This document shows positions 8,725 to 14,814 of a DNA stretch of 14,814 bases, piece after piece (position 1 is the stretch's first letter; each line of letters begins with the position of its first letter). The stretch spans positions 1-14,814 of the forward strand of contig CACYEU010000199.1 of the NCBI GenBank assembly GCA_902773445.1. Direction: 5' to 3'. The notes beneath the pieces are model-generated. The model ran no database searches and was not told where the DNA came from. It worked only from the letters and a program-made list of their open reading frames with translations. A program made the translations under genes and the position numbers. The stretch is from an uncultured Lachnospiraceae bacterium (GTDB taxonomy: Bacteria > Bacillota > Clostridia > Lachnospirales > Lachnospiraceae).

Positions 8725-9342
8725 CTATGAGGCATCTGCCTCATTCTTAAACAGAATCCCGGAAATACAGTCCTGCAGACCTTCACGCTCGCTGCGGAAC
8801 ATCGCATCAACCGAGCAGTTCTCTTCAATGCCGCCGTAACCGAGCACGAAGCCTCCGTCGATATCGGCCGGTTCTTCAGCGATTGTCACATCAGCGCCGA
8901 CCGCCTCTTTGAGGACAGCCTCAAATCCGGCGGGAAGTCTGTCGAGGTCTTTCTTTGCGAAGCGGATCACACCGGCTTCAGGCAGGTTGAAACGTGAAAC
9001 GACCTTTTTGATCATAGCGAAATAATCGCTGTCAGACAGTCCCAAGATCGCCTCTTTCGCCTTGTTCATCACCTGCTCGATCAGTTCCTGCTTCTTTTCC
9101 AGGATCATCTTCTGCTGCTTGAGCTGTGCCGAAGAATGGGCGCGTTCGACCACCTGATCACTTTCGCGCTCTGCTTTCGCCTTCGCCTCTTCAACTGTCT
9201 TGTCAGCGTCTTTCTGCGCTGCAGCGATCACGGCATCAGCCTTCTCCTTTGCCGCAGTCAGAATCTCATCGATATTGGCATCAGCCTGCGCTTTGATGTC
9301 CTGTATGATTCTGTCAAGTCCTGACAATTGATTGCTACCCAT
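8725..9342 (-). CDS. ntpE: V/A-type ATPase subunit E (peripheral stalk)
   Basis: Peripheral stalk subunit E, 205 residues, which pairs with the G/H subunit to hold the head still relative to the membrane. The first ~110 residues are a charged Ala/Glu/Lys-rich helix (for example AKEKADAVIAAAQKDADKT), predicted to be a long coiled coil. The C-terminal half is the globular head-binding domain, ending in a segment (GGFVLGYGGIEENCSVDAMF) typical of the family. AGGAAGGA lies shortly before the ATG. It follows subunit K after 50 bp, the widest gap in the operon. Confidence 0.93.
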   Translation of the reverse strand: MGSNQLSGLDRIIQDIKAQADANIDEILTAAKEKADAVIAAAQKDADKTVEEAKAKAERESDQVVERAHSSAQLKQQKMILEKKQELIEQVMNKAKEAILGLSDSDYFAMIKKVVSRFNLPEAGVIRFAKKDLDRLPAGFEAVLKEAVGADVTIAEEPADIDGGFVLGYGGIEENCSVDAMFRSEREGLQDCISGILFKNEADAS

Positions 9343-9392
9343 TTGTTCCTTCCTTTCTTCGCTTCAATCGATCTCTGCAAAATGAAGTGTGA

Positions 9393-9860
9393 TTACTTGA
9401 TTCCGAAGATCGACAGAATTGAAATCAGAAGAGCCAGGATCGCGTATGTCTCGACCATGGCCGGGAAGATCATTGCTTTACCAAACTGATCTTCTTTCTT
9501 GGAAACCAGATTGATCGATGCGACTGACGCTTTGCCCTGATGGATACCGGAGCCAAGTCCGACAAATCCCATCGGCAGGCAGGCTGCCAGATAGAGCAGG
9601 CCCTGACCGACTGTAGGAGCCTGACCTCCCATGATGCCGATCCTTGAAAGCGTGATGAACGCGATCAGCAGGCCGTAAATGCCCTGTGTGCCCGGGAGGA
9701 GCTGGAGGACCAGAACCTTACCGAACAGATCCGGTTTTTCACTTGTCGCACCGGCAGCTGCCTGGCCGGCAATACCGACGCCGACTGCTGATCCGATGCC
9801 AGCGAATAACGCTGCAATAGCCGCACCCGTAAGACCAAATACCATACCCAGATTATCCAT
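9393..9860 (-). CDS. ntpK: V/A-type ATPase subunit K (rotor ring), Na+-type signature
   Basis: The proteolipid that forms the membrane rotor ring, 155 residues with four membrane helices made of two related hairpins. The chosen ATG (MDNLGMVFGLTG) has AGGAGG nine bases upstream (9870-9875) and sits one base after the stop of subunit I; a longer in-frame ORF upstream is subunit I read in another frame. Residues L55, T58 and Q59 (LLPGTQG), Q108 (GIHQGK) and E137 (AMVETYAIL) correspond to the five Na+ ligands L61, T64, Q65, Q110 and E139 of Enterococcus hirae NtpK. Only the second hairpin carries the carboxylate. Na+ transport is inferred from this pattern. Confidence 0.95.
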   Translation of the reverse strand: MDNLGMVFGLTGAAIAALFAGIGSAVGVGIAGQAAAGATSEKPDLFGKVLVLQLLPGTQGIYGLLIAFITLSRIGIMGGQAPTVGQGLLYLAACLPMGFVGLGSGIHQGKASVASINLVSKKEDQFGKAMIFPAMVETYAILALLISILSIFGIK

Positions 9861-9861
9861 A

Positions 9862-11874
9862 TTACTTTGCCTCCTTAACTCTGTAATATTTCGTGTTCTC
9901 GGTGAGCGGATCGAGTGTCCGTCCGCCACCTTCATAAAACTTGCCAAAAAACTCCACGTACTGGAGTCTGTTTGTATGAACATATGCGCCGAGCGCATTG
10001 ATCGCGAGGTTCATCGCGTGACCGATCACAAAGATAATGATAAACAGGATCACGCCGACAACGCCTTTGCCCTTCGCGACCATACCGGCCATCGCATTAA
10101 AGACCGTCGCGATAACACCGGTTGCAAGACCGAGCGCCAGCAGACGCGAATATGACAGAATATCACTCAGATATCCGCTGACTCCGTAGACGCCGTAAAG
10201 GCCTTTCAGGATCCTCTTGCCCCAGTTCTTTGAATCGCGTCCGGCCGTCAGGACAATTCCGACCGCACCAAGCAGCGCGATGATCAGCGCGACTTTCCTG
10301 ACGCCGAGCGGCAGGATGAATGACAGCTGGAACATATCCTGCATCAGCATCGGAACCGTCATGACTGCGACGATCAGTCCGCCGACCAGCATATACCAGA
10401 AGACAACATCGAAGATCGCGCCTTTGACATCGCCGTTTCTGATCATCTGGATCATCTGGATCGCAAGACCGACGAACAGATGGATAATACCGAAAACAAA
10501 TGCAAATACCAGAAGTCTCATCGGTTCCGCGACCGGCTCGAACCAAAGTGCCGGCAGTTTGATGTCCGGACGGTTGAAGAATGTGCTTGCAATGACATTG
10601 ACAGCGTCGCCGAAGAATCCTCCGAACAGAAATCCCCAGATCGTTGTCGAAATGCCGCAGTACAGGAACATCGTCAGAAACTTCTTCATGCCCGGAGCGA
10701 GATTCTTGTACTTTTTGAGACAAACCGCACACGCGATCGTGATGATCAGTCCGTATGCCGCGTCCGAAAGCATCATGCCGAAGAAGACATAATAGAAAAC
10801 CGCCATGACCGCAGAAGGATCGATCTCACTTCTGTTCGGCATACTGTAGTTGGCGACGACCGACTCCATCGGCGAAGTGAATTTGTTGTTCTTCAACTTG
10901 ATCGGGACGTCCTCACCGGGAGCCGGATCAGAGATCTCGACCATGACATCCATATCGGCAAGGCCTTCTTCGATCTTTTTGACATCCTGCTTCGCAAGAT
11001 AGCCGCTGAGGACAAATGTCCGCTTGGATTGCGCAAGACGTCCGATCGCTTCGTACTTCTCAGCGCGCATCGCGTAGTCGTCGCGCACGAACCGGATATT
11101 ATCTCGTTCGGAAGCCAGTCCGATGATCGTCTCGCGATCCTCTTCGATCTGCTTCTGATCATCCGCGATCTGCTTCTTAAGGGAAGCGATCTCTTCTGCC
11201 GGATTGAGTGACGAAAGAGGCGCTTTTGAGAAATTCATGCGCCACAGCGCATCTTCAAGCTCCGCCTTCTGATCCTTGTGGACCAGACACAGCAGGCAGG
11301 TCTGTTCCGGACTGCTGCTGATGATCTCGACATCAAAAGCATCCAGCTCAGGTTTCAGCTCTGCGATCTGCCTGTAAATATCGGAAAGGCTCACCTCACC
11401 GCCTAGCGTGCCGGCGATTGCAGCGGAATGCCTTGTGCCCTCACAATCGAGCGGAATGTCGAGATTCTTCCATGGTTCCAGAACCTCGATCTGAATCTCA
11501 AGCCGCGGGATCTCTCCTTCATTCTCGGCAATACGCTTGTTAAGCTCGACGATCTGCTTCGCCTTCGCTGTCGACTCCTCTCGCAGCCCGATCCGCTTTT
11601 CATACTCAGCTCTGTCGATGACCTGATAGTCGGTAAAGAGTCCGTCTTTTGCAGGTACAAGTCCGTCCAGGATCTTGAGCGCCTGGTCGCACATGTCGGC
11701 GTTTCTCGAAAAACCGGCAGATGATGCAGTCATGTCCGTCTGTCCGAAGACTTCATCCTTTTCCGCTGACGTATCGATCTCGACAACGCCTTGCCTCTGC
11801 AGGAATTCAAGAACCCTCTTGCGGTCCTTCTTCATGCCGCAGATGAGAATTCGTTTCATTGGCAATATGGCCAT
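9862..11874 (-). CDS. ntpI: V/A-type ATPase subunit I (a-type stator)
   Basis: Membrane stator subunit I (eukaryotic a), which with the K ring forms the ion path. It is 670 residues. The first ~335 are soluble, with two coiled-coil stretches (about 100-130 and 225-265); the rest holds seven or eight membrane helices. SYSRLLALGLA (R577) and HTNRLQYVEFFGKFYEGGG (R636) carry the two arginines that face the rotor carboxylate in the Thermus enzyme. The ATG at 11874 gives MAILPMKRIL, as in homologues, although AGGAGG is about 13 bases away, rather far. A second in-frame Met six codons in is possible but less like the family. It starts 21 bp after the G/H gene and ends one base before K. Confidence 0.95.
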   Translation of the reverse strand: MAILPMKRILICGMKKDRKRVLEFLQRQGVVEIDTSAEKDEVFGQTDMTASSAGFSRNADMCDQALKILDGLVPAKDGLFTDYQVIDRAEYEKRIGLREESTAKAKQIVELNKRIAENEGEIPRLEIQIEVLEPWKNLDIPLDCEGTRHSAAIAGTLGGEVSLSDIYRQIAELKPELDAFDVEIISSSPEQTCLLCLVHKDQKAELEDALWRMNFSKAPLSSLNPAEEIASLKKQIADDQKQIEEDRETIIGLASERDNIRFVRDDYAMRAEKYEAIGRLAQSKRTFVLSGYLAKQDVKKIEEGLADMDVMVEISDPAPGEDVPIKLKNNKFTSPMESVVANYSMPNRSEIDPSAVMAVFYYVFFGMMLSDAAYGLIITIACAVCLKKYKNLAPGMKKFLTMFLYCGISTTIWGFLFGGFFGDAVNVIASTFFNRPDIKLPALWFEPVAEPMRLLVFAFVFGIIHLFVGLAIQMIQMIRNGDVKGAIFDVVFWYMLVGGLIVAVMTVPMLMQDMFQLSFILPLGVRKVALIIALLGAVGIVLTAGRDSKNWGKRILKGLYGVYGVSGYLSDILSYSRLLALGLATGVIATVFNAMAGMVAKGKGVVGVILFIIIFVIGHAMNLAINALGAYVHTNRLQYVEFFGKFYEGGGRTLDPLTENTKYYRVKEAK

Positions 11875-11895
11875 AAGCTACCGCGATCCTCCTTC

Positions 11896-12207
11896 CTACA
11901 GTTTCAAATATGACAACACACCTTTCACAGCATCATCGGTGTGCGCTTCTGCCGTGCGGGCCATCTCTTCGACCATCTTCCCGCCTTCTTCTTCGGCGTC
12001 CCTGATGATCTCAGCCCTCTTCTGCTCAGCTTCTTCGATCAGCCTGGCTCTCTCGTCAGCTGCTTTTCTGACAGCTTCGGCACGGATCGATTCTGCTTTC
12101 TGCACGGCTTCCTTCTGCATCTGATCAGCCTTAGCAGATGCTTCTTTCTCCGCCTGATCGGCGCTGATCTCCGCATTGCGGATCATATCAATTGCTTCTT
12201 TAGCCAA
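11896..12207 (-). CDS. V/A-type ATPase subunit G/H (peripheral stalk), TTG start
   Basis: A 103-residue all-helical protein rich in Ala, Glu, Lys and Arg, with long coiled-coil repeats (for example AEKEASAKADQMQKEA, AEQKRAEIIRDAEEE). It matches the small stalk subunit (G in Thermus, H in archaea, NtpF in Enterococcus) that pairs with E, and its place as first gene before I agrees with the Thermus order. No ATG fits. A TTG at 12205-12207 gives MAKEAIDMIRNAE and has a perfect AGGAGG seven bases upstream (12215-12220). The frame is open further upstream to an ATG at 12315, but that stretch is AT-rich, non-family-like and overlaps the promoter. Confidence 0.88.
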   Translation of the reverse strand: MAKEAIDMIRNAEISADQAEKEASAKADQMQKEAVQKAESIRAEAVRKAADERARLIEEAEQKRAEIIRDAEEEGGKMVEEMARTAEAHTDDAVKGVLSYLKL

Positions 12208-12238
12208 TGCTCCACCTCCTAATATCACGATGCTGAAA

Positions 12239-12261
12239 AGGTATTGAAATTGATAATACCT
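12239..12261. promoter_or_regulatory. Short dyad in the V-ATPase leader
   Basis: AGGTATT (12239-12245) and AATACCT (12255-12261) are exact reverse complements around a 9-base centre. The dyad lies about 16-38 bases after the predicted transcription start and about 20 bases before the AGGAGG site. It could be a repressor site or a small RNA hairpin in the leader; either is inference. Confidence 0.4.
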
Positions 12262-12283
12262 GAAAATAATAAAATTATTATAA

Positions 12284-12312
12284 ATTATACAATAAACCTG
12301 TTCATCTTGCAA
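12284..12312 (-). promoter_or_regulatory. Sigma-A-type promoter of the V-ATPase operon
   Basis: On the - strand, TTGCAA (12312-12307) is followed after exactly 17 bases by a perfect TATAAT (12289-12284). Transcription should begin near 12277, giving an untranslated leader of about 70 bases before the TTG start of the G/H gene. It is the best promoter match between plsY and the ATPase operon. Confidence 0.72.
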
Positions 12313-12349
12313 CAAATCAAACCGTTATATGCGCAGTCTGAACAGGTTT
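12294..12349. repeat. 11-bp inverted repeat around the -35 element
   Basis: AAACCTGTTCA (12294-12304) and TGAACAGGTTT (12339-12349) are exact reverse complements separated by 34 bases. One arm fills the spacer between -35 and -10; the other lies upstream of -35. The centres are 45 bp apart. It could be a pair of operator half-sites or a looping operator. With its long loop and AT-rich downstream flank it could also be a weak end signal for plsY. The placement is seen; the role is inferred. Confidence 0.6.
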
Positions 12350-12387
12350 TATGTATTGATTTAACAACAGAATATTATTGATAAATT

Positions 12388-13026
12388 CTATCCTTTGTGT
12401 CCGAACCGGTTCTCAGTTCCGTTTCTCAGACGTTCGATGTTTTTCCGGTGCTGGAACACTGCCAGCGCAGCCAGCAGCGTAAAGAGAACGCACAGTTCGA
12501 TCCTGAACGGTCCCGTATCTTTGAACAGACCCGCTGCCGCGAATATATAACTCTCAACAGCCAGTCCGCAGATCGCGCAGATCGAGGCAAGCGAGACATA
12601 GCCGCTCGCAACCGCAACTCCAATGAATACAACGGCAAGCGCCGGCACCATCAATGCCGAAACCGCAAGGACAACGCCGAGCATGCTTGCGATCCCCTTG
12701 CCTCCTTTGAAACCGTTTGTCACAGGAAAGTCATGTCCGAGTACTGCTCCGAGACCGGCATAAAGCTTCAGTGTCTGCGTCCCGTTGCCCACCTTATGAA
12801 ACAGCGCCCAGACGATCAGGATCGGAAGGACGGCTTTCAGGACGTCCCCGGCCAGTGTCATGATGCCTCCCGAGACACCTGTGACACGGAGCGCATTCGT
12901 CGCGCCGGTATTACCGCTGCCCTCTTTACTCAGATCTACTTTTTTGATCTTCCCGACAATGCGGCCGGTCGGAAACAGGCCGAAAACATATCCTATGACA
13001 ATACTGATGATACGATATCCCAACAT
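12388..13026 (-). CDS. plsY: Glycerol-3-phosphate acyltransferase PlsY
   Basis: PlsY transfers an acyl group from acyl-phosphate to sn-glycerol-3-phosphate, making lysophosphatidate, the first step of phospholipid synthesis in most bacteria. The 212-residue membrane protein has all three active-site loops: SGNTGATNALR, GHDFPVTNGFKGGKGIA with its phosphate-binding glycines, and GYVSLASI. The ATG at 13026 (MLGYRIISIVIGYVFG) has AAAGGA about ten bases upstream and puts the first membrane helix at the N-terminus. A longer in-frame ORF reaching 13083 would add a charged tail and overlap glpK, so I did not use it. The start is 19 bp after the glpK stop, so the two are probably one operon. Confidence 0.95.
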   Translation of the reverse strand: MLGYRIISIVIGYVFGLFPTGRIVGKIKKVDLSKEGSGNTGATNALRVTGVSGGIMTLAGDVLKAVLPILIVWALFHKVGNGTQTLKLYAGLGAVLGHDFPVTNGFKGGKGIASMLGVVLAVSALMVPALAVVFIGVAVASGYVSLASICAICGLAVESYIFAAAGLFKDTGPFRIELCVLFTLLAALAVFQHRKNIERLRNGTENRFGHKG

Positions 13027-13045
13027 GTTCTGCTGTTCCTTTCTG

Positions 13046-14545
13046 TCATTCCGAACTCTCTGCCCAGTCGCGTGACCGCTCAACTGCCTTTTGCCAACCG
13101 TGCAGGATCTCTGCTCTCTCGACCTCGTTCATCTGCGGTTCAAAGACCCGTTCGATCTCCTGTCCCCCGGCAATCTCGTCCCTGTCTTTCCAGAATCCGA
13201 CTGCCAGACCGGCCAGATAGGCAGCTCCGAGAGCTGTCGTCTCGACGCAGGCCGGCCGTTTGACCGGCGCGCCGTTGATATCGGACTGGAACTGCATCAG
13301 GAAATTGTTGCGGCTCGCTCCTCCGTCGACCTGCAGCGATTTCAGCGTGATTCCGGAATCGGTCTCCATCGCCTTCAGAACATCAGTTGTCTGATAGGCC
13401 AGCGATTCGAGTGTCGCGCGCACCAGATGATTTCTGTTGACTCCGCGCGTCAGACCGACGATCGCGCCGCGCGCATACTGATCCCAGTAAGGCGCACCGA
13501 GCCCGGTAAATGCCGGAACGACATAGCAGCCGTTTGTGTCATCGACCTCGAGCGCAAGCTTCTCGCTTTCAGGAGCTGATTCGATGATCCCCAGCTGATC
13601 ACGAAGCCATTGGATAGCCGCGCCTGCCACAAAGATCGATCCTTCCAGGGCATAGTCAACTTCTCCGTTAAGTCCCCATGCAATTGTCGTCAGCAGTCCG
13701 TTCTTCGATTCGATCGGTTCATGCCCGGTGTTCATCAGCATAAAACAGCCGGTTCCGTAAGTATTCTTCGCGCTGCCCGGCTCAAAACAAGCCTGCCCGA
13801 ACAAGGCGGCCTGCTGATCGCCCGCTGCGCCCGCGATCGGGATTTCGCCTCCGAATAGCGCAGGATCAGTCATTCCGTAGACAGAACTGCACTCAACAGG
13901 TTCGGGAAGCATTGATTTCGGGATATTCAGTTCTGTCAGAATATCATCATCCCAATCCAGTTCATGGATATTGAACAACAGGGTCCTGGACGCATTTGAA
14001 TAATCAGTCACATGGACTTTTCCTCCTGTCAGTTTCCAGATCAGCCAGGTCTCGATCGTGCCGAACAGTAGCTCTCCTGCCTCAGCTCTGGCGCGGACAC
14101 CTTCGACATGATCAAGGATCCATTTAAGCTTGGTTCCCGAAAAATAAGCATCGAGGATCAGCCCGGTCTTCTTCTGAAATACCGGTTCAAGCCCGCGCTC
14201 TTTCAGGGAATCGACATAATCCGATGTCCGCCTGCACTGCCAGACGATCGCGCGCGAGACCGGCTCTCCCGTCGTTTTGTCCCAGACAACAGTTGTCTCC
14301 CTCTGATTGGTGATGCCGATCGCGCCGATATCGGCTGCTTCAGCGCCTGCCTGCTCCATCGCTTCCTTCGCGACTGCCAGCTGTGTGTCCCATATCTCAT
14401 TTGCGTCGTGTTCGACCCAGCCAGGTTTTGGGAAGAATTGCTCGAATTCCTGCTGTGCCAACGCGCAGACATTGCCGGCATGATCGAACAGGATACAACG
14501 GCTGCTTGTCGTGCCGGCATCAAATGCCATGATATACTTTGCCAT
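13046..14545 (-). CDS. glpK: Glycerol kinase
   Basis: Glycerol kinase phosphorylates glycerol with ATP to sn-glycerol-3-phosphate in the cytoplasm. It is a full-length 499-residue FGGY-family protein. FDAGTTSSR (residues 8-16) is the ATP phosphate loop. The glycerol site is formed by R82-E83 in TNQRET, Y134 in LDAYFSGTK, and the catalytic base D243 in AGDQQAALFGQ. GLGAPYWD and DGGASRNNFLMQ are also in place. The loop before the base reads TDPALFGGEIP: the histidine that HPr phosphorylates in enterococcal and Bacillus enzymes is replaced by A229. GGGGGAA lies about seven bases before the ATG. No glpF or glpD is seen nearby; plsY is directly downstream. Confidence 0.97.
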   Translation of the reverse strand: MAKYIMAFDAGTTSSRCILFDHAGNVCALAQQEFEQFFPKPGWVEHDANEIWDTQLAVAKEAMEQAGAEAADIGAIGITNQRETTVVWDKTTGEPVSRAIVWQCRRTSDYVDSLKERGLEPVFQKKTGLILDAYFSGTKLKWILDHVEGVRARAEAGELLFGTIETWLIWKLTGGKVHVTDYSNASRTLLFNIHELDWDDDILTELNIPKSMLPEPVECSSVYGMTDPALFGGEIPIAGAAGDQQAALFGQACFEPGSAKNTYGTGCFMLMNTGHEPIESKNGLLTTIAWGLNGEVDYALEGSIFVAGAAIQWLRDQLGIIESAPESEKLALEVDDTNGCYVVPAFTGLGAPYWDQYARGAIVGLTRGVNRNHLVRATLESLAYQTTDVLKAMETDSGITLKSLQVDGGASRNNFLMQFQSDINGAPVKRPACVETTALGAAYLAGLAVGFWKDRDEIAGGQEIERVFEPQMNEVERAEILHGWQKAVERSRDWAESSE

Positions 14546-14555
14546 GATCGTTCCC

Positions 14556-14574
14556 CCGTGAAACTTTCAGACGG
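14556..14574. promoter_or_regulatory. Imperfect palindrome in the glpK leader
   Basis: TGAAACTTTCA (14559-14569) is a perfect palindrome around one central base. CCG and CGG flank it almost symmetrically, with an extra GA on one side. It lies just upstream of the glpK ribosome binding site. It resembles half of a catabolite (cre-like) or repressor operator but lacks the CG centre of a true cre site, so the role is uncertain. Confidence 0.3.
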
Positions 14575-14599
14575 TTTGGTACAGAGTATTGCTGTTATT

Positions 14600-14629
14600 A
14601 GAATACCACTAACGGGCGGTAAGCGCCAA
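14600..14629 (-). promoter_or_regulatory. Possible promoter of glpK-plsY
   Basis: On the - strand, TTGGCG (14629-14624) is followed after 18 bases by TATTCT (14605-14600), itself preceded by TG one base upstream (extended -10 form, TGGTATTCT). The leader would be about 50 bases. The match is only moderate, but it is the best candidate in the gap. Confidence 0.45.
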
Positions 14630-14666
14630 CCATATTTAAACCCGGCGTGCCTGTGTCAGCAGTTTA

Positions 14667-14675
14667 TGTTATAAT
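14667..14675 (+). promoter_or_regulatory. Extended -10 promoter for the rightmost gene
   Basis: TGTTATAAT (14667-14675) is a perfect extended -10 element on the + strand. No good -35 is seen at the usual distance (GTGCCT at 14647-14652 is weak), which extended -10 promoters can tolerate. Transcription would begin near 14682, about 42 bases before the ATG at 14724. Confidence 0.6.
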
Positions 14676-14723
14676 GCAGTTCGTACTAAGAATACCTGCA
14701 GTCCGCTCTATGGGAGAATCACT

Positions 14724-14814
14724 ATGCGCGATCATTCAAATCACATCGAAGTCACACGCGATCAGGCAATTGACCTTCTTCTGGCCGCCTGCTCATTTGA
14801 CATCAGGACCGAAA
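14724..14814 (+). CDS. Start of an unidentified protein gene (3' partial)
   Basis: The first 30 codons of a gene cut by the window edge, reading MRDHSNHIEVTRDQAIDLLL and onward with no stop. GGGAG (14712-14716) lies seven bases before the ATG, and an extended -10 promoter is about 50 bases upstream, so a real gene start is likely. The visible residues form a polar N-terminus followed by a probable amphipathic helix. I do not recognise the family. It is divergent from glpK. A nearby ATG at 14710 is in another frame and lacks a binding site. Confidence 0.6.
   Translation, partial: MRDHSNHIEVTRDQAIDLLLAACSFDIRTE

Larger units (their letters stand above)
12208..12387 (-). other. Intergenic leader and control region of the V-ATPase operon
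   Basis: A 180-bp stretch without a gene between the plsY stop and the first ATPase gene, much richer in A and T than its surroundings. Read on the - strand it holds an 11-bp inverted repeat, a promoter, a short dyad in the untranslated leader and the AGGAGG of the first gene. I see no compact GC-rich terminator after plsY, so some read-through from glpK-plsY into the ATPase genes is possible. Confidence 0.7.

Noticed and set aside
8222..8839. A 205-codon + strand frame opposite subunits C and E
   Set aside because: Antisense shadow spanning the junction of two conserved genes.
9861..9998. N-terminal extension of subunit K to an upstream ATG
   Set aside because: The extra residues are subunit I read in another frame; the internal ATG has AGGAGG and gives the usual K N-terminus.
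10480..11211. A 243-codon + strand frame opposite subunit I
   Set aside because: Antisense shadow of a strongly conserved gene; the product is charged and family-less.
12208..12315. Upstream ATG start for the G/H subunit
   Set aside because: It would translate the promoter and leader; the TTG with a perfect AGGAGG seven bases away fits the family length.
12397..13263. A 288-codon open frame on the + strand opposite plsY and the end of glpK
   Set aside because: It lies wholly antisense to two clear genes, has a low-complexity Arg/Ser-rich product and no ribosome binding site I could support.
14559..14569. Catabolite-response (cre) site before glpK
   Set aside because: The palindrome TGAAACTTTCA lacks the central CG and the length of a cre site; it is listed only as an unassigned palindrome.
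14600..14696. Octamer AGAATACC present twice (14600-14607 and 14689-14696), and AATACCT again in the V-ATPase leader
   Set aside because: Too short and with inconsistent spacing and symmetry; two 8-mers in this much sequence can arise by chance.
1..14814. Insertion sequences, prophage, CRISPR, tRNA or rRNA genes, defence systems
   Set aside because: I searched by eye for terminal repeats, repeat-spacer arrays, tRNA-like folds and recombinase motifs and saw none. The genes form ordered, compact operons without sign of recent insertion.

Overview
The window looks like chromosomal DNA from a low-to-middle GC member of the Bacillota, most likely an anaerobic fermenter in the Clostridia or Erysipelotrichia. 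The pointers are strong AGGAGG-type ribosome binding sites, a YufO/YufP/YufQ-type nucleoside ABC transporter, a bacterial V/A-type ATPase operon, and a PlsY acyltransferase beside glycerol kinase. GC and codon use look even across the window by eye. I see no insertion sequence, prophage, CRISPR array, tRNA or rRNA. The genus cannot be told from this sequence alone.

Left (2-3460, + strand): three genes of a nucleoside-type ABC importer. They are a double-domain ATPase cut at its 5' end by the window edge, and two membrane permeases joined by overlapping stop and start codons. The substrate-binding BMP-family lipoprotein that normally precedes them is not in the window. A strong hairpin at 3479-3511 follows and can serve the converging operons on both strands.

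Centre (3536-12207, - strand): a complete nine-gene V/A-type ATPase operon. In transcription order it runs G/H stalk, I, K, E, C, F, A, B, D, the same order as the Thermus V/A-ATPase operon. Most junctions overlap or are a few bases apart, so translational coupling is likely. The rotor subunit K carries all five residues of the Na+ site known from Enterococcus hirae NtpK, so the machine is predicted to move Na+. A sigma-A-like promoter (12284-12312) drives the operon. It is embedded in an 11-bp inverted repeat and followed by a short dyad in the leader.

Right (12388-14545, - strand): glpK followed 19 bp later by plsY. Glycerol kinase makes glycerol-3-phosphate and PlsY acylates it to lysophosphatidate, so the pair forms a route from glycerol into phospholipid. 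GlpK lacks the histidine that HPr phosphorylates in many Gram-positive glycerol kinases. A divergent promoter region separates glpK from the first 30 codons of an unidentified + strand gene (14724 to the end).

The window is mostly well-known housekeeping and accessory genes. I did not find an undescribed multi-gene system. The points most worth a second look are the Na+ signature, the repeats around the V-ATPase promoter, the glpK-plsY pairing with its missing regulatory histidine, and the non-ATG starts.
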